A stretch of DNA of 62,269 bases from CBDCBA01 sp965214125 (lineage in GTDB: Bacteria; Planctomycetota; Phycisphaerae; Tepidisphaerales; Tepidisphaeraceae). Shown piece after piece: positions 9,171-18,024 of this stretch. The position numbers and the translations under genes were made by a program. Where the stretch lies: contig CBDCBA010000005.1 of the NCBI GenBank assembly GCA_965214125.1, forward strand, positions 1-62,269. Direction: 5' to 3'. The stretch's first letter is position 1. Each line of letters opens with the position of its first letter. The notes under the pieces were generated by a model that was given only the letters and a program-made list of their open reading frames with translations, did no database searches and was not told the origin of the DNA.

Positions 9171-9449
9171 TCAACAGCAGTAGGATTCTCCGCTCACCAC
9201 CACGCCGTTCACGCGTACGTACTCGTAGCAGCACGACTCGTCCGTAGTACACATCGCCGCGCCGCGGATCACGAATGCCGGTTCTGGGAAGGGGTTGAGG
9301 ACAATCATGTCCGGGCACCCCACGAACTGCATAGTTCGTGCTTGTGCGTCCCCAGACATGGTGCCAGCGACTGCGAGCCCGATCCCAAAAGCGACAGCGA
9401 TGCCACGGGAGAGCATTGAGTTGAGGCGAATCTTGTTGAGATGTGTCAC
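9171..9449 (-). CDS. Small secreted six-cysteine peptide
   Basis: A 92-residue precursor that starts at GTG 9449 (VTHLNKIRLNSML), preceded by AGGAGTTCGCC, a good ribosome-binding site. GTG overlaps the stop of the MauE-like gene as GTGA, suggesting translational coupling. Residues 12-38 look like a signal peptide (GIAVAFGIGLAVAGT, cut near AQA-RT). The mature part of about 53 residues has six Cys: 45, 67, a pair at 73-74 and a terminal pair at 91-92. Six Cys in an exported peptide, encoded beside a MauE/DoxX-type membrane protein, suggests disulfide formation. No homologue family is recognised. A longer minus-strand reading from 9680 runs through the MauE gene in the wrong frame. Confidence 0.75.
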   Translation of the reverse strand: MTHLNKIRLNSMLSRGIAVAFGIGLAVAGTMSGDAQARTMQFVGCPDMIVLNPFPEPAFVIRGAAMCTTDESCCYEYVRVNGVVVSGESYCC

Positions 9450-9928
9450 GGCGAACTCCTCAGAAGGAAGGATGAAATGAGGCACCCCGCCGCACACGCG
9501 GCGTTGCGCCCCACGGTGAACCAGTGATCGGTGGTTGTTGCCGGCGCCGACCCGCTCAAACCGCAACCGCACGCGAGCGTCGATTCGGTGAGCGCCTGTC
9601 GCATTGGACTCAGGCTGACGCCTAGGAAGAACGTCGCCGTAGCCAGACTCCACCACTTCCGCCCCCGGCCCCCGAACCACAATCCGGCGGCCAGCGCGAC
9701 TTCCAGCGTGATCAACAACGTGAAGGTTGCTCGCGAGCCCGATGTGCCGAGATGCCAGACCTCTTGAAGGACTCGCAGCGTCGGCTGTGGCTGGGTCATC
9801 TTGACGACAGCCGACGTTGCCAAAAACGCCGCCAGCACGATCAGGACGAATGTCCCAACTGCCGAGCGCCTTCCGTCAGAACGGACGTTTGCCCCCCCCC
9901 CGTCAGCCGTCACAAGGCTTGCGTCCAT
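9446..9928 (-). CDS. MauE/DoxX-like membrane protein
   Basis: A 160-residue protein with about four hydrophobic helices: VGTFVLIVLAAFLATSAVVKM, a segment around FTLLITLEVALAAGLWFGG, WSLATATFFLGVSL, and a C-terminal CAAGCLISSFLL. After helix 3 comes CGCGLSG, matching the Cys-X-Cys placement of MauE-like proteins. That family is linked to redox maturation of secreted proteins such as methylamine dehydrogenase. Here the partner is more likely the overlapping six-Cys peptide. A GGGAG run lies about 10 bases before ATG 9928. It is the first gene of the minus-strand operon ending near 7169. Confidence 0.75.
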   Translation of the reverse strand: MDASLVTADGGGANVRSDGRRSAVGTFVLIVLAAFLATSAVVKMTQPQPTLRVLQEVWHLGTSGSRATFTLLITLEVALAAGLWFGGRGRKWWSLATATFFLGVSLSPMRQALTESTLACGCGLSGSAPATTTDHWFTVGRNAACAAGCLISSFLLRSSP

Positions 9929-10087
9929 GAGTGGTGCTCCCGGTCAGCGGCGCCAACATACACCAAGACTGAGGCACTTCAAGAAGAATCCTGAGTCGGG
10001 CATCAAGATTTGGAGGACCTTACTGGTCGGCCGGTGGCGCGGGTCGCAGCCGCCGGCGGCGGATCGCCGTGGCGGACTCCACTGAAT

Positions 10088-11683
10088 CTACGCGGGTTCG
10101 ACAGGCGTCGTGCGCGACGCCGGCGCGGGGCGAGTGCGGCGGAGGTTGAACGCGACCTCGAAGGCGGCGACGGCGTAGACGGGCAGGTACTGCCAGAGCA
10201 GCGTCGAGCGGCTGACGTTGGCGGCGTCGGGGGCCGCGTAGTAGAGCCCGCACGTGGCGGCCCAGACGACGGCCGTGAGTCCGCCGCGGCTTCCAAGAAG
10301 CGGGGCCAGGGCCAGCGGCCAGACCACCCGCCAAGGCGGCGCGTCGGCGGCGAGCAGGAGCGACGTCAGCAACAGCGCGTACCCGGCAGTCGTGGGCCCG
10401 GCGCGACGCACCCAGAGGATCAGGCCCGCGATCAGCACACCGCCGAGGCCCAGGCCGATCGTCAGGAAGCGCAGCCACGCCTGGCGGGCGGCGCTGGTGT
10501 CGTCGAGGATCAGCGCCGCCAGCACGCGCGGCAGCGGCGCGTTCCGCCACGTGCCTTCGGCGCCGCTCAGATAGGCCCAGATCGACTTCAAAAAGACCTC
10601 GGCGCCGTTGCCGATGATGAGTAGCGGCGCATACAGCAGCACGAGCGTGCCGAACGTCCACAGCCAGATGCGGCGGTAGCGCGGCTGGACGGCGTCGTGG
10701 GGGTTCGTCCCGCCGACGCGACCGGCAAAGGGGAGCACGAGAAGCGCCAACGGTTGCACGGCGGCGGCGACGGCAAGGCACGCCCCCGCCCGTCGGGCGC
10801 CTCCGGCCTCGAGTCGGCGCAGCCCGGCGACGAGAAACGGCACGCCGATCATCTCGAGGTGGCCAAAGCCGACGAAGAGTGCCCACGCCGCCGCTGGCCA
10901 CGCGAACAGAACCGCCCACCAGACGCTCTGCTCGCGCTGGCGCAGCCACGCAACGAGCTCGATTACCGTCCAAACGAATGCGATCGCCGCAATCGCGCGG
11001 AGGGCGAACAGGCGACGCCACCACGGCAACTCGGCCATCGCCGAACGCCACGCATCGTTCGGCCGCATCGCAGGCCCGGCGGTTGTGGCGTCGCCGGCCG
11101 GCAGCAGGAACTCGGCCGTTCGCGCTACGACCGACGCCAACTGCGAGGGCGGCCCGGTCCGACTGGCCACGTCCGGCTCAGGCGTCGCGGCCAGCAGCGT
11201 CTGTTCGGCCGACTCCAGCGGATCGCCAGGCATCAGCGGCTCGCCCGATTCCCGCAGCGTCGCCAGCGTGTCGAGCGGGGCCGCGTCGTAGGCGCTCTCG
11301 CCGAGCAGCCAGGCGGTGCCGTCGGCGCGGAAGCGCAGCGGCTCGCGGTCGAGCGTCGGTATCAGGAAGGCCACCGTCGCCGCCGCGACCAGGAGGCTCG
11401 ACCCGACGATCAGGCGCTTTCCGAGCCGGGGCGACACCCGGCGGGCGTGCGTCGGCGTCGTGGCGAGCAGCAGCCAAGCGGCGAGCGCGAGCGCCCCGCT
11501 GGCGAGGAAGCCGAAGCGAAGCGTCGCGAGGTCGAGCGTCGCCTCCCCCAGCCGCCACAGCCAGAGGCCGCTGCCCAGCAGCCAGGCGAGGAGCAGGCCG
11601 ATCCACGCGCCGAAGCGCACACGGCGACGCCACCGCACGGCGGGCGCAGGGGCGGCGGAAATCGGCGTTGAACGGTCGGCCAT
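10088..11683 (-). CDS. Polytopic membrane protein, possible GT-C-type glycosyltransferase
   Basis: A 531-residue integral membrane protein starting at ATG 11683 (MADRSTPISAAP). About ten hydrophobic helices are spread over the chain, with a soluble loop between about residues 115 and 215. Helices near 225-460 include the pair AWALFVGFGHLEMIGVPFLVAGL and LAVAAAVQPLALLVLPFAG. This pattern, with FGH and VQP in small membrane loops, recalls polyprenol-phosphate-dependent mannosyltransferases (DUF2029/GT87-like), but no catalytic Asp motif could be fixed in loop 1. The call is tentative. It is separated from the PDZ-like gene by 97 bases and may be transcribed alone. Confidence 0.6.
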   Translation of the reverse strand: MADRSTPISAAPAPAVRWRRRVRFGAWIGLLLAWLLGSGLWLWRLGEATLDLATLRFGFLASGALALAAWLLLATTPTHARRVSPRLGKRLIVGSSLLVAAATVAFLIPTLDREPLRFRADGTAWLLGESAYDAAPLDTLATLRESGEPLMPGDPLESAEQTLLAATPEPDVASRTGPPSQLASVVARTAEFLLPAGDATTAGPAMRPNDAWRSAMAELPWWRRLFALRAIAAIAFVWTVIELVAWLRQREQSVWWAVLFAWPAAAWALFVGFGHLEMIGVPFLVAGLRRLEAGGARRAGACLAVAAAVQPLALLVLPFAGRVGGTNPHDAVQPRYRRIWLWTFGTLVLLYAPLLIIGNGAEVFLKSIWAYLSGAEGTWRNAPLPRVLAALILDDTSAARQAWLRFLTIGLGLGGVLIAGLILWVRRAGPTTAGYALLLTSLLLAADAPPWRVVWPLALAPLLGSRGGLTAVVWAATCGLYYAAPDAANVSRSTLLWQYLPVYAVAAFEVAFNLRRTRPAPASRTTPVEPA

Positions 11684-11780
11684 GCGAGTGCGGGCCCGAG
11701 ACGGCGGCCGCGCAGCGTATCCGCAACGGCGGGCGGCGTCGCCCGCAATCGGCACCGTTCCTACGGCCGATAAGCCGTGA

Positions 11781-12218
11781 CTAATTCGCCGGCAGCGTCA
11801 GCGTTTCACCGTCGCGCGTCACCGTAATCGTCTGCCCCTTCGCGTAGGCGTCGGTGAGGAACGCCTCCGCGTCGTCGGGGGTGGAGATGACGAACCCGCC
11901 GACCTCCTGCGGGCCGATCTGGGTAATGATGTCGCCCGTTAGCAGGCCGAAGTGCATCGCGCCGGCGCCATCGGCATCGACCGTCGTGACGACAACGCCC
12001 CGGAGTGCGCCCGACGCCGGCCACGCATCGAGCTCGATCGTCTCGCCGAGCGGACGGCCATCTTGGCTGAGCCCGCCAAATTGCTTCGCCTGGTCCTTGG
12101 CCTTGTTACCCTGCGTGACGACGCTGCCCGTGTACCCCGTGCCGACCATCAGGTAAAGGATGATCGCCACGACCACGAGCAGGCCGATCAGGCCAAATCC
12201 GGCTCCAAGTCCTCGCAT
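11781..12218 (-). CDS. Membrane-anchored PDZ-like protein
   Basis: A 145-residue protein starting at ATG 12218 (MRGLGAGFGLIGLL). Residues 4-26 form one membrane helix (LIGLLVVVAIILYLMVGT). The periplasmic region of about residues 60-145 reads as a PDZ-like fold: MHFGLLTGDIITQIG corresponds to the ligand-loop/helix segment and GQTITVTRDGETLTL to the last strands. It lacks any protease domain, so it may be a scaffold or substrate adaptor. It lies 25 bases downstream of the STAS gene on the same strand, probably cotranscribed. Confidence 0.75.
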   Translation of the reverse strand: MRGLGAGFGLIGLLVVVAIILYLMVGTGYTGSVVTQGNKAKDQAKQFGGLSQDGRPLGETIELDAWPASGALRGVVVTTVDADGAGAMHFGLLTGDIITQIGPQEVGGFVISTPDDAEAFLTDAYAKGQTITVTRDGETLTLPAN

Positions 12219-12243
12219 AACGGGCCTCCTCGATCTCCGGGAA

Positions 12244-12660
12244 TTACGCCGCTCCAACGCTCTTGAGCGCGTCGCGGGCGCTGGGGGCAACGGTGAACAT
12301 CGACTCCAGCCGCGTGAGTTTCAGCAGCTCGACGAGTCGTTCGTTCAGGGTCGACAGGATCAGCTTGCCATTTGCCGTCTGCACCTCCTGCTGGGCCGCG
12401 ACGAGCACGCCGACCATGCTGCTGGAAATGTACTGCACCTTCTTGAAGTCGAGCACGAGCTGCGTCTTGCCGTCGCCGATCAGGTCACGGATGCGCTGGT
12501 GCAACGCCTCGATGACGGCCACGTCCATCAGGCTTGGCTCCTGGAGGCGCAGCACGGTCCAGCCGTTGCGCTCGGCAACCTTCATCGGCAAGGGGCGGAT
12601 CTTGCCCGGCTCAGGGGGCGAGCCGTCGTCGAGCGGAAGTTCGTAGTCGGTGTCGGCCAT
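12244..12660 (-). CDS. STAS-domain protein (anti-sigma factor antagonist type)
   Basis: A 138-residue protein starting at ATG 12660 (MADTDYELPLDD). Residues 30-130 form a STAS domain: TVLRLQEPSLMDVAVIEAL, then QLVLDFKKVQYISSSMVGVL, where one Ser of the ISSS run matches the SpoIIAA phosphorylation position. Such proteins bind anti-sigma kinases or act in stressosome-like switches in the cytosol. No kinase or sigma factor gene lies nearby, so the partner is unknown. Confidence 0.9.
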   Translation of the reverse strand: MADTDYELPLDDGSPPEPGKIRPLPMKVAERNGWTVLRLQEPSLMDVAVIEALHQRIRDLIGDGKTQLVLDFKKVQYISSSMVGVLVAAQQEVQTANGKLILSTLNERLVELLKLTRLESMFTVAPSARDALKSVGAA

Positions 12661-12714
12661 GGCGTCGATCTGCGGGCGTGGCGGCGGTCCGCTTCGGCAG
12701 GATAGCATGATGGC

Positions 12715-13179
12715 ATGGACGGCGTCACCTTTGCCCTGATCTTGTTCGCCTTCGTCTGCGTGCTCTTCCCGCGCATCATCGGCAACCGGGGGATGTACTA
12801 CGCGGGGTTCGCGCTCACGCTGCTCGTGGTCATCCTCACGCCCATCGCGTTCTACGCGGGTCGCGGCATGCTGATCGCGATCGCCTTCCTCCAGGTGGCG
12901 GCGGTCGTGCTGCTCTGGATGAGCGCCGGCGGGCTGACGATCGGCGGGCTGACGAAGGACATGATGGGCGCCTTCGAGGTCATCCGTCGCGGGCAGACGG
13001 AGAAGGAGGTCATCATCCCGATGGGCCCCGACCAGAAGGATCGCAAGCGCAAGACCGCCGTCGAGAGCAAGGGCGAGCCGATCGAACGTTTTGACCTCGA
13101 CGCGGAAGTGGGTGACACGCCCTACCCGCCACGCAAGCCCGCGAAGAAGCCCGACGACGGGCCGATCCCGATGGACTGA
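12715..13179 (+). CDS. Hypothetical membrane protein with charged tail
   Basis: A 154-residue protein divergent from the STAS gene, starting at ATG 12715. Three hydrophobic helices occupy residues about 4-20, 28-47 and 51-70. The remaining 80 residues are soluble, charged and Pro/Lys-rich (PPRKPAKKPDDGP). No known family. It precedes the PhoD-like gene by 19 bases on the same strand and may be cotranscribed. Confidence 0.7.
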   Translation: MDGVTFALILFAFVCVLFPRIIGNRGMYYAGFALTLLVVILTPIAFYAGRGMLIAIAFLQVAAVVLLWMSAGGLTIGGLTKDMMGAFEVIRRGQTEKEVIIPMGPDQKDRKRKTAVESKGEPIERFDLDAEVGDTPYPPRKPAKKPDDGPIPMD

Positions 13180-13198
13180 GGCTTAGCCTTGGATCACG

Positions 13199-15439
13199 AT
13201 GATGCGAAAGCCCTGCCTGCTCGCGTTTAGCGTCTTTGCCGTCCTCGTTCTACTGATGCCGGCGCCGCGGGTGCAGGCCGATCCATTCGCGGCGGAATGG
13301 CAAGGCCGGGAGCGGACGTGGGTCGGGCCGGAGTATTTCGCGATTCGCTGGCAAGACTGGTCGGTGCGGGACGACCGCCTCTCGGTGGAGTCGCGGCCGG
13401 GCCGATCGTGCGTGGTGATGACGCGGCAAGTTGACCCAGGCGACGGCCGGCTCACGCTCGCGGCGGGCGTGGTGGCGGACGAAGGGGTGAGCGTGCCGAT
13501 CGGCTTCTGGCTCGGCGTGCGCGGGCCGATTGAGGACCAGTGGCGGTCCGCCGCGGCGTACGGCAATTACCACGCCTTTGCCGGCATTCGGCCTGACGGC
13601 ACACTCGTCCTGCGCGACCGCACCTTCGAAACGAACGCCACCGTCGAAACTCCCGTCGATCCCACAAAGCCGTTCGACCTGCGGCTTATGGTCAACGTCG
13701 CCGGCGAGCAGGCGACCCTGACGCTGACGGCCGAACAAGGCGGCGAGAGCTTTGATGCCACGCTCGAGCTGAAGGCGTACGAGGTCGTCGGACTCCTCGG
13801 CCTCGGCACCGCCGACCAGCTTGGCTCGCCGATCGGCAAGGAACAAGTGCCTAAGTGGCACTTCGACACCTTCGCCGCCGACGGCGATCGCCTCGCATTG
13901 CACGACGACCGCACCTTTGGCCCGATCGGCTGGACGCAGTACACGCACGTTGATGACACGCTGAAGCTAACGGTCCTGATGATGCCCGTCGGGGCGAACG
14001 ACGCGCAGGAGGTCGACCTGCTGATCGATCGCGACGGCGAGTTTGAACACGTCGCCCGCGAAGCCATCGACCCGCTGGCCCGCGCGGCGACGTTTCGCGT
14101 CGAACACCTCGAGGTGATCAAGCCACGCCGGTATCGCGTGCGGTACGAGTGGCAGGGAGAAACCTTCCACTACGACGGCATCCTTCGGCCGGCACCGACG
14201 GAGGCGATGACGATCGCGGTGATGTCCTGCGACTGGGGCTACGCCTTCCCGAATGCACCGCTGGTGGCAAACGTCACGGAGCGCGACCCGGACCTGCTGG
14301 TTTACGCGGGCGACCAAATCTACGAGTTTTTTGGCAAGTTCGGGGCCGAGCACGAGCCGCTGGACCGCTCGACGCTCGACTACCTGCGCAAGTACGCACT
14401 CTTCGGCTGGATCAACCGCGACCTGCTCCGCGATCGGCCGAGCATCATCATCCCCGACGACCACGACGTCTTCCAGGGCAACATCTGGGGTGCCGGCGGC
14501 AAGCAACGCCCGCCGCGCGTCGGCAACACCGGCGGCGATCCGATGGGCGGCTATCGCCAGCCCGTCGAGTGGATCAACGCCATGCAGAAGACGCAGACGT
14601 GGCACCTGCCCGACGGCCGGGACGTAGAGCCGATCGATCGCGGCATAAGCGTCTACTTCAGCGGATTCACCTGGGGAAACGTCCACTTCGCCATCCTCGA
14701 AGACCGCAAGTGGAAGACCGGCTACCGCACGATCTGGCCGACCGACGACGACATTCCCGCCGGCGACTACGACGCCCTCGACCCGCCCGGCACCGAATTG
14801 CTCGGCCCGCGGCAGGAGGCGTTCCTCGAAGCGTGGGCAAAGGGAAAACCTGACCTCATCCACGTCGCCATCTCGCAGACGATGTTCGCCAAGGCCCACA
14901 CGCACACCGGGCCGAACCTGCGCCCCATCGCCGAGGACTTCGACACGAACGGCTGGCCGCGCACGCCGCGCAATCGCGCCGTCAAGCTGCTCGGCAACGC
15001 GAACGCCCTCCACCTCGCCGGCGATCAGCACGTTGGCATCCTCGCCCAACTCGGCGTGGTCGACTGGACCGACGGCCCCCTCGCCTTCATGGTCCCCGGC
15101 ACCGCCAACGGCTGGCCGCGGGCGTGGTGGCCGAATGGTCCCGGCGGCAAGACGACCGGCCGGTTCGTCGATGAGTTCGGCAACCAGATGACCATCCTCG
15201 CCGTCGCCAATCCCGAGCCTGGCTCGAACGACCTCCGCCCCTGGCGCGACGGCCCGTACAACGTCGCCCACTCCCGCGGCAGCGGCTTCGGCCTCGTCAC
15301 GCTCGACCTCGACGACAAGTCGGCCCGATTTGAGATGACCCGCTATCTCGCCGACGACGACGACCGCGCAGGCACCTTCCCCGGTTTTCCGCAGACATTC
15401 CGCCTTTTCGACGACGGCTGGGAGCGGGCCGACGACTGA
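13199..15439 (+). CDS. Secreted PhoD-like metallophosphoesterase
   Basis: A 746-residue exported protein with a signal peptide (LLAFSVFAVLVLLMPAPRVQA, residues 6-26). An N-terminal beta-rich region resembling a concanavalin-like domain extends to about residue 230. The PhoD-type phosphatase core follows: CDWGYAF, DPDLLVYAGDQIYEF (about 364-378), IIPDDHDVFQGN (about 418-429) and LHLAGDQHVG (about 603-612), with metal-binding Asp/His as in alkaline phosphatase D. Expected activity is phosphomonoesterase or phosphodiesterase in the periplasm; substrate unknown. Start is the first of two adjacent ATGs. No Tat twin-arginine is seen, although PhoD itself is a Tat substrate. Confidence 0.85.
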   Translation: MMRKPCLLAFSVFAVLVLLMPAPRVQADPFAAEWQGRERTWVGPEYFAIRWQDWSVRDDRLSVESRPGRSCVVMTRQVDPGDGRLTLAAGVVADEGVSVPIGFWLGVRGPIEDQWRSAAAYGNYHAFAGIRPDGTLVLRDRTFETNATVETPVDPTKPFDLRLMVNVAGEQATLTLTAEQGGESFDATLELKAYEVVGLLGLGTADQLGSPIGKEQVPKWHFDTFAADGDRLALHDDRTFGPIGWTQYTHVDDTLKLTVLMMPVGANDAQEVDLLIDRDGEFEHVAREAIDPLARAATFRVEHLEVIKPRRYRVRYEWQGETFHYDGILRPAPTEAMTIAVMSCDWGYAFPNAPLVANVTERDPDLLVYAGDQIYEFFGKFGAEHEPLDRSTLDYLRKYALFGWINRDLLRDRPSIIIPDDHDVFQGNIWGAGGKQRPPRVGNTGGDPMGGYRQPVEWINAMQKTQTWHLPDGRDVEPIDRGISVYFSGFTWGNVHFAILEDRKWKTGYRTIWPTDDDIPAGDYDALDPPGTELLGPRQEAFLEAWAKGKPDLIHVAISQTMFAKAHTHTGPNLRPIAEDFDTNGWPRTPRNRAVKLLGNANALHLAGDQHVGILAQLGVVDWTDGPLAFMVPGTANGWPRAWWPNGPGGKTTGRFVDEFGNQMTILAVANPEPGSNDLRPWRDGPYNVAHSRGSGFGLVTLDLDDKSARFEMTRYLADDDDRAGTFPGFPQTFRLFDDGWERADD

Positions 15440-15465
15440 TGTCACAGCCGGGTAAATCCTGCCCG

Positions 15466-16098
15466 CTACTCCAGCGAGAACGCCCAAAGAATCGCCGTCG
15501 CCTCTTTCACGAGGTCGTGGTTGGTCTGGCGGGCCGTGTCGAGGCCGGTTGGCTGGAAGTCGATCTTGGCCAGCAGCGCGTGGGCCGGCTCGTTGTAAGC
15601 CGGGACGGCCGCGAGGATCGCCCGCGCGTCGGCCTGGTCCTCCGCCCGCTGCCGACCCAGGCCAATGAGGTGGTAGAGCAACGCCGACCCGAAGCCTTCG
15701 CGGCGCAGGTCGTAGTCGACACGCACGTCGTCCAGCAACAGCAACCGCCGCGTTGGATCGTGCCGCGCCAGCAGTGCCCCCGCCGGCTGGCCGTTCGCTT
15801 CGACGATCAGCGCCACGCCCTCCTGCACGCCGCGCACGACCTGCCGGTAATCGAACATGAGTTCGCTGCCTGGCCCGGTCTTCGCGTCGAGGCGGTTGGC
15901 CTCGATCCGCCGCTCTGATAAGTCGCGCGGTTCGAGCGACCAACCGAACGTCAGCGCGTCGTCGCGCTCGCTCTCGGGCGCGGCGACATGCAGGTAACGC
16001 TCGCTGTCGATCGTGCCGTCGATCTCGATCAGGTCGTCGAGGTCGGCGTCGGTCATGGGGCGGATGCCCAGTGGGTTCAGGCCGGTGGCGTCGCTCAT
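15466..16098 (-). CDS. GNAT-family N-acetyltransferase
   Basis: A 210-residue protein starting at ATG 16098 (MSDATGLNPLGIRPMTDADL). IRPMTDADLDDLIEID is the usual first strand and helix of a GNAT fold. LLLLDDVRVDYDLRREGFGSAL, around residue 140, is the acetyl-CoA-binding segment (R-x-x-G-x-G/A form: RREGFG). Tail ILAAVPAYNEPAHALLAKIDFQ matches motif B, with the common N-pair/gain pattern. Acceptor unknown. It is convergent with the PhoD-like gene and divergent from mgtE, 34 bases apart. Confidence 0.82.
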   Translation of the reverse strand: MSDATGLNPLGIRPMTDADLDDLIEIDGTIDSERYLHVAAPESERDDALTFGWSLEPRDLSERRIEANRLDAKTGPGSELMFDYRQVVRGVQEGVALIVEANGQPAGALLARHDPTRRLLLLDDVRVDYDLRREGFGSALLYHLIGLGRQRAEDQADARAILAAVPAYNEPAHALLAKIDFQPTGLDTARQTNHDLVKEATAILWAFSLE

Positions 16099-16132
16099 GG
16101 GCGAGTCTACCGGCGCGATACGATCGGCGGCG

Positions 16133-17560
16133 ATGACGCTCGATTCCTCCCGCGACACCGGTTCCACCGCCACCCTCGAGCCCAGCGAGGAACTGCCGAC
16201 CATCGACATCTTCGAGCTGGCCGACATCGAGGATCCGGCCACGCTGGCGGCGGCGCTGGGCGAGGTCGACCGCCACGCCGCCGCGCGGGTGATGGCCGAG
16301 ATCCCCGTCGAACGCGCCAGCGCCGTGGCCGACCTGCTCGACGCCGACCGCGCGGCCGACATCGTCGCCGAGATGGAGCCGCACCGCGCGGCCGAGATCA
16401 TGACCGCGATGACCGCCGGCGGCGCGGCGGACGTGCTCGAGGAGATGGACCCCGACGACCGCGTCGACGTCCTCGACGAGTGCGAAGAGGCCAAGCACGA
16501 CGAACTCGTCGCCGAGCTCGAAGCCGAGGAACGCGACGAGGTCGAGCGCCTCGAGCAGTACCCGCCTGACACCGCCGGCGGGATTATGACCACGGAGGTC
16601 ACCAGCCTCTACGAGTACATCAGCGTTCAGGACGCGATCGAAACACTCCGCCGGCTGCACGAGCAGCTTGAGCAGATGTTTTACGTCTACGTCGTCGACG
16701 GGCGCGGCCACCTTGTGGGCGTGCTGTCGATGCGCGACCTGATCCTCGCCCCGCCGGACACGGTGCTGCGCGAGATCATGATTCCCAACGTCCGCGCCGC
16801 CCCCGTCGACATGGACCAGGAGGACGTGGCCGCCCTCTTCCGCAAGCACAACTACCTCGCGATGCCCGTCATCGACGACCGCGGCCGGCTCATCGGGCTC
16901 ATCACGGTCGACGACATCGTCGACGTGCTCCAGGAGGAAGTGACCGAAGACGTCCACAAGCTCTTCGGTGCCGGTGCGGAGGAGAAGCTCGATTCGCCCT
17001 GGTTTTTCAGCTTCCGCAAGCGGGTGGTCTGGCTGATCGTGAACCTTGGCACCGCCTTCGCCGCCGCCGGAGTGGTGGCGGCCTTTACGGGAATGATCGA
17101 AAGTCTGCCGATTTTGGCGATCTTCATGCCAATCATTGCCGGCATGGGCGGCAACGCCAGCGCCCAGGCGATGGCGGTGGCCGTCCGCGGCATCAGCGTC
17201 GGCCACGTCGAGCGCCGGCTGCTCAAGCACGTGCTGTACCGCGAGTTTTTGTGTGGCGCCCTGACCGGCCTGGTCGTCGGCACGATCACCGCCCTGATCG
17301 CCTTCACGTATTCGGCCAGCACCGGCGACGCCGGCGTCGCCAAGGCGTTTGGCCTCGGCGGCGTGATCTTCGTGTCGCTGCTCATCAACCACACCCTCGC
17401 CTGCGTGACGGGCGCGGGCATCCCCTTCATGATGAAGCGTCTCGGCTTCGACCCCGCTCAGTCGGCGACGATTTTGGCGACCACGGTGACGGACGTCGTC
17501 GGCTTCCTCGCCCTCCTCGGCCTCGCAGCGGTTGCAGCAAACGGCTTGGGGGTGCTGTGA
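16133..17560 (+). CDS. mgtE: Magnesium transporter MgtE
   Basis: A 475-residue Mg2+ channel/transporter. The cytosolic N-domain of about residues 15-145 (VMAEIPVERASAVADLLD, EMEPHRAAEIM) is rich in Asp/Glu for Mg2+ sensing. Two CBS domains span about 150-275 (PPDTAGGIMTTE, GVLSMRDLILA, LIGLITVDDIVDVLQEE). Five membrane helices fill about 300-475, with the family signature MPIIAGMGGNASAQAMAVAVRG at the pore. ATG 16133 was preferred over upstream 16013, because residues before MTLDSS are unlike the family. Its TGA overlaps the GTG of the next gene. Confidence 0.96.
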   Translation: MTLDSSRDTGSTATLEPSEELPTIDIFELADIEDPATLAAALGEVDRHAAARVMAEIPVERASAVADLLDADRAADIVAEMEPHRAAEIMTAMTAGGAADVLEEMDPDDRVDVLDECEEAKHDELVAELEAEERDEVERLEQYPPDTAGGIMTTEVTSLYEYISVQDAIETLRRLHEQLEQMFYVYVVDGRGHLVGVLSMRDLILAPPDTVLREIMIPNVRAAPVDMDQEDVAALFRKHNYLAMPVIDDRGRLIGLITVDDIVDVLQEEVTEDVHKLFGAGAEEKLDSPWFFSFRKRVVWLIVNLGTAFAAAGVVAAFTGMIESLPILAIFMPIIAGMGGNASAQAMAVAVRGISVGHVERRLLKHVLYREFLCGALTGLVVGTITALIAFTYSASTGDAGVAKAFGLGGVIFVSLLINHTLACVTGAGIPFMMKRLGFDPAQSATILATTVTDVVGFLALLGLAAVAANGLGVL

Positions 17561-18024
17561 GTACCCGCCCATCTCACCACAGCACGACACACGCCCTCCG
17601 CGTTACGCTCGCGCTGTGGGTCGGCTGCTGCATCTTGGCCTGCCTGCTGGTCGCGTTGATGTTCGAGGGCACGCAGCGCTGGGTAATCATCGGCGTGGGT
17701 GGTGCGATCGCAATCGTCGTAGTCGTCTTGCTCGAGCGGCGGCCGAAATGGGGCTGCGTGTGCGTGATCGTGTTTGCCTCCGTCCCGCTCTTGCTCTGCC
17801 TGGTGCAGACCGCTCGCCGACTCGCCTTCATCGCCCACCACGGTGGCATGGACAGCGCCGAGGAGCCGGGCTCACCGATGGCCTTTCTCATCGGATGGGT
17901 GTTCGAATGGTTCGTACTGGGCGGCCCGACGTCGGTCCTGATTGTGACTGCGGCCGCCGCGTTCCGATCGGTCCCGCCGCACGAAACATCGTCTGTCCGA
18001 TCACTACGCTACAGCGATGAGTGA
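17557..18024 (+). CDS. Small hypothetical membrane protein coupled to mgtE
   Basis: A 155-residue product that starts at GTG 17557, overlapping the mgtE stop (GTGA), so translation is probably coupled. Four hydrophobic stretches are seen: LWVGCCILACLLVALMF, WVIIGVGGAIAIVVVVLL, CVCVIVFASVPLLLCLV and SVLIVTAAAAF. No known domain. Its last 8 bases overlap the following oxidoreductase start. Role unknown; the overlap is the only hint of a link to Mg2+ transport. Confidence 0.65.
   Translation: MSTRPSHHSTTHALRVTLALWVGCCILACLLVALMFEGTQRWVIIGVGGAIAIVVVVLLERRPKWGCVCVIVFASVPLLLCLVQTARRLAFIAHHGGMDSAEEPGSPMAFLIGWVFEWFVLGGPTSVLIVTAAAAFRSVPPHETSSVRSLRYSDE

Noticed and set aside
13967..17590. Minus-strand open frame of about 1200 codons
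   Set aside because: It lies opposite the PhoD-like, MgtE and other well-supported genes; its Val/Arg/Gly/His-rich chain is typical of antisense readings in high-GC DNA.
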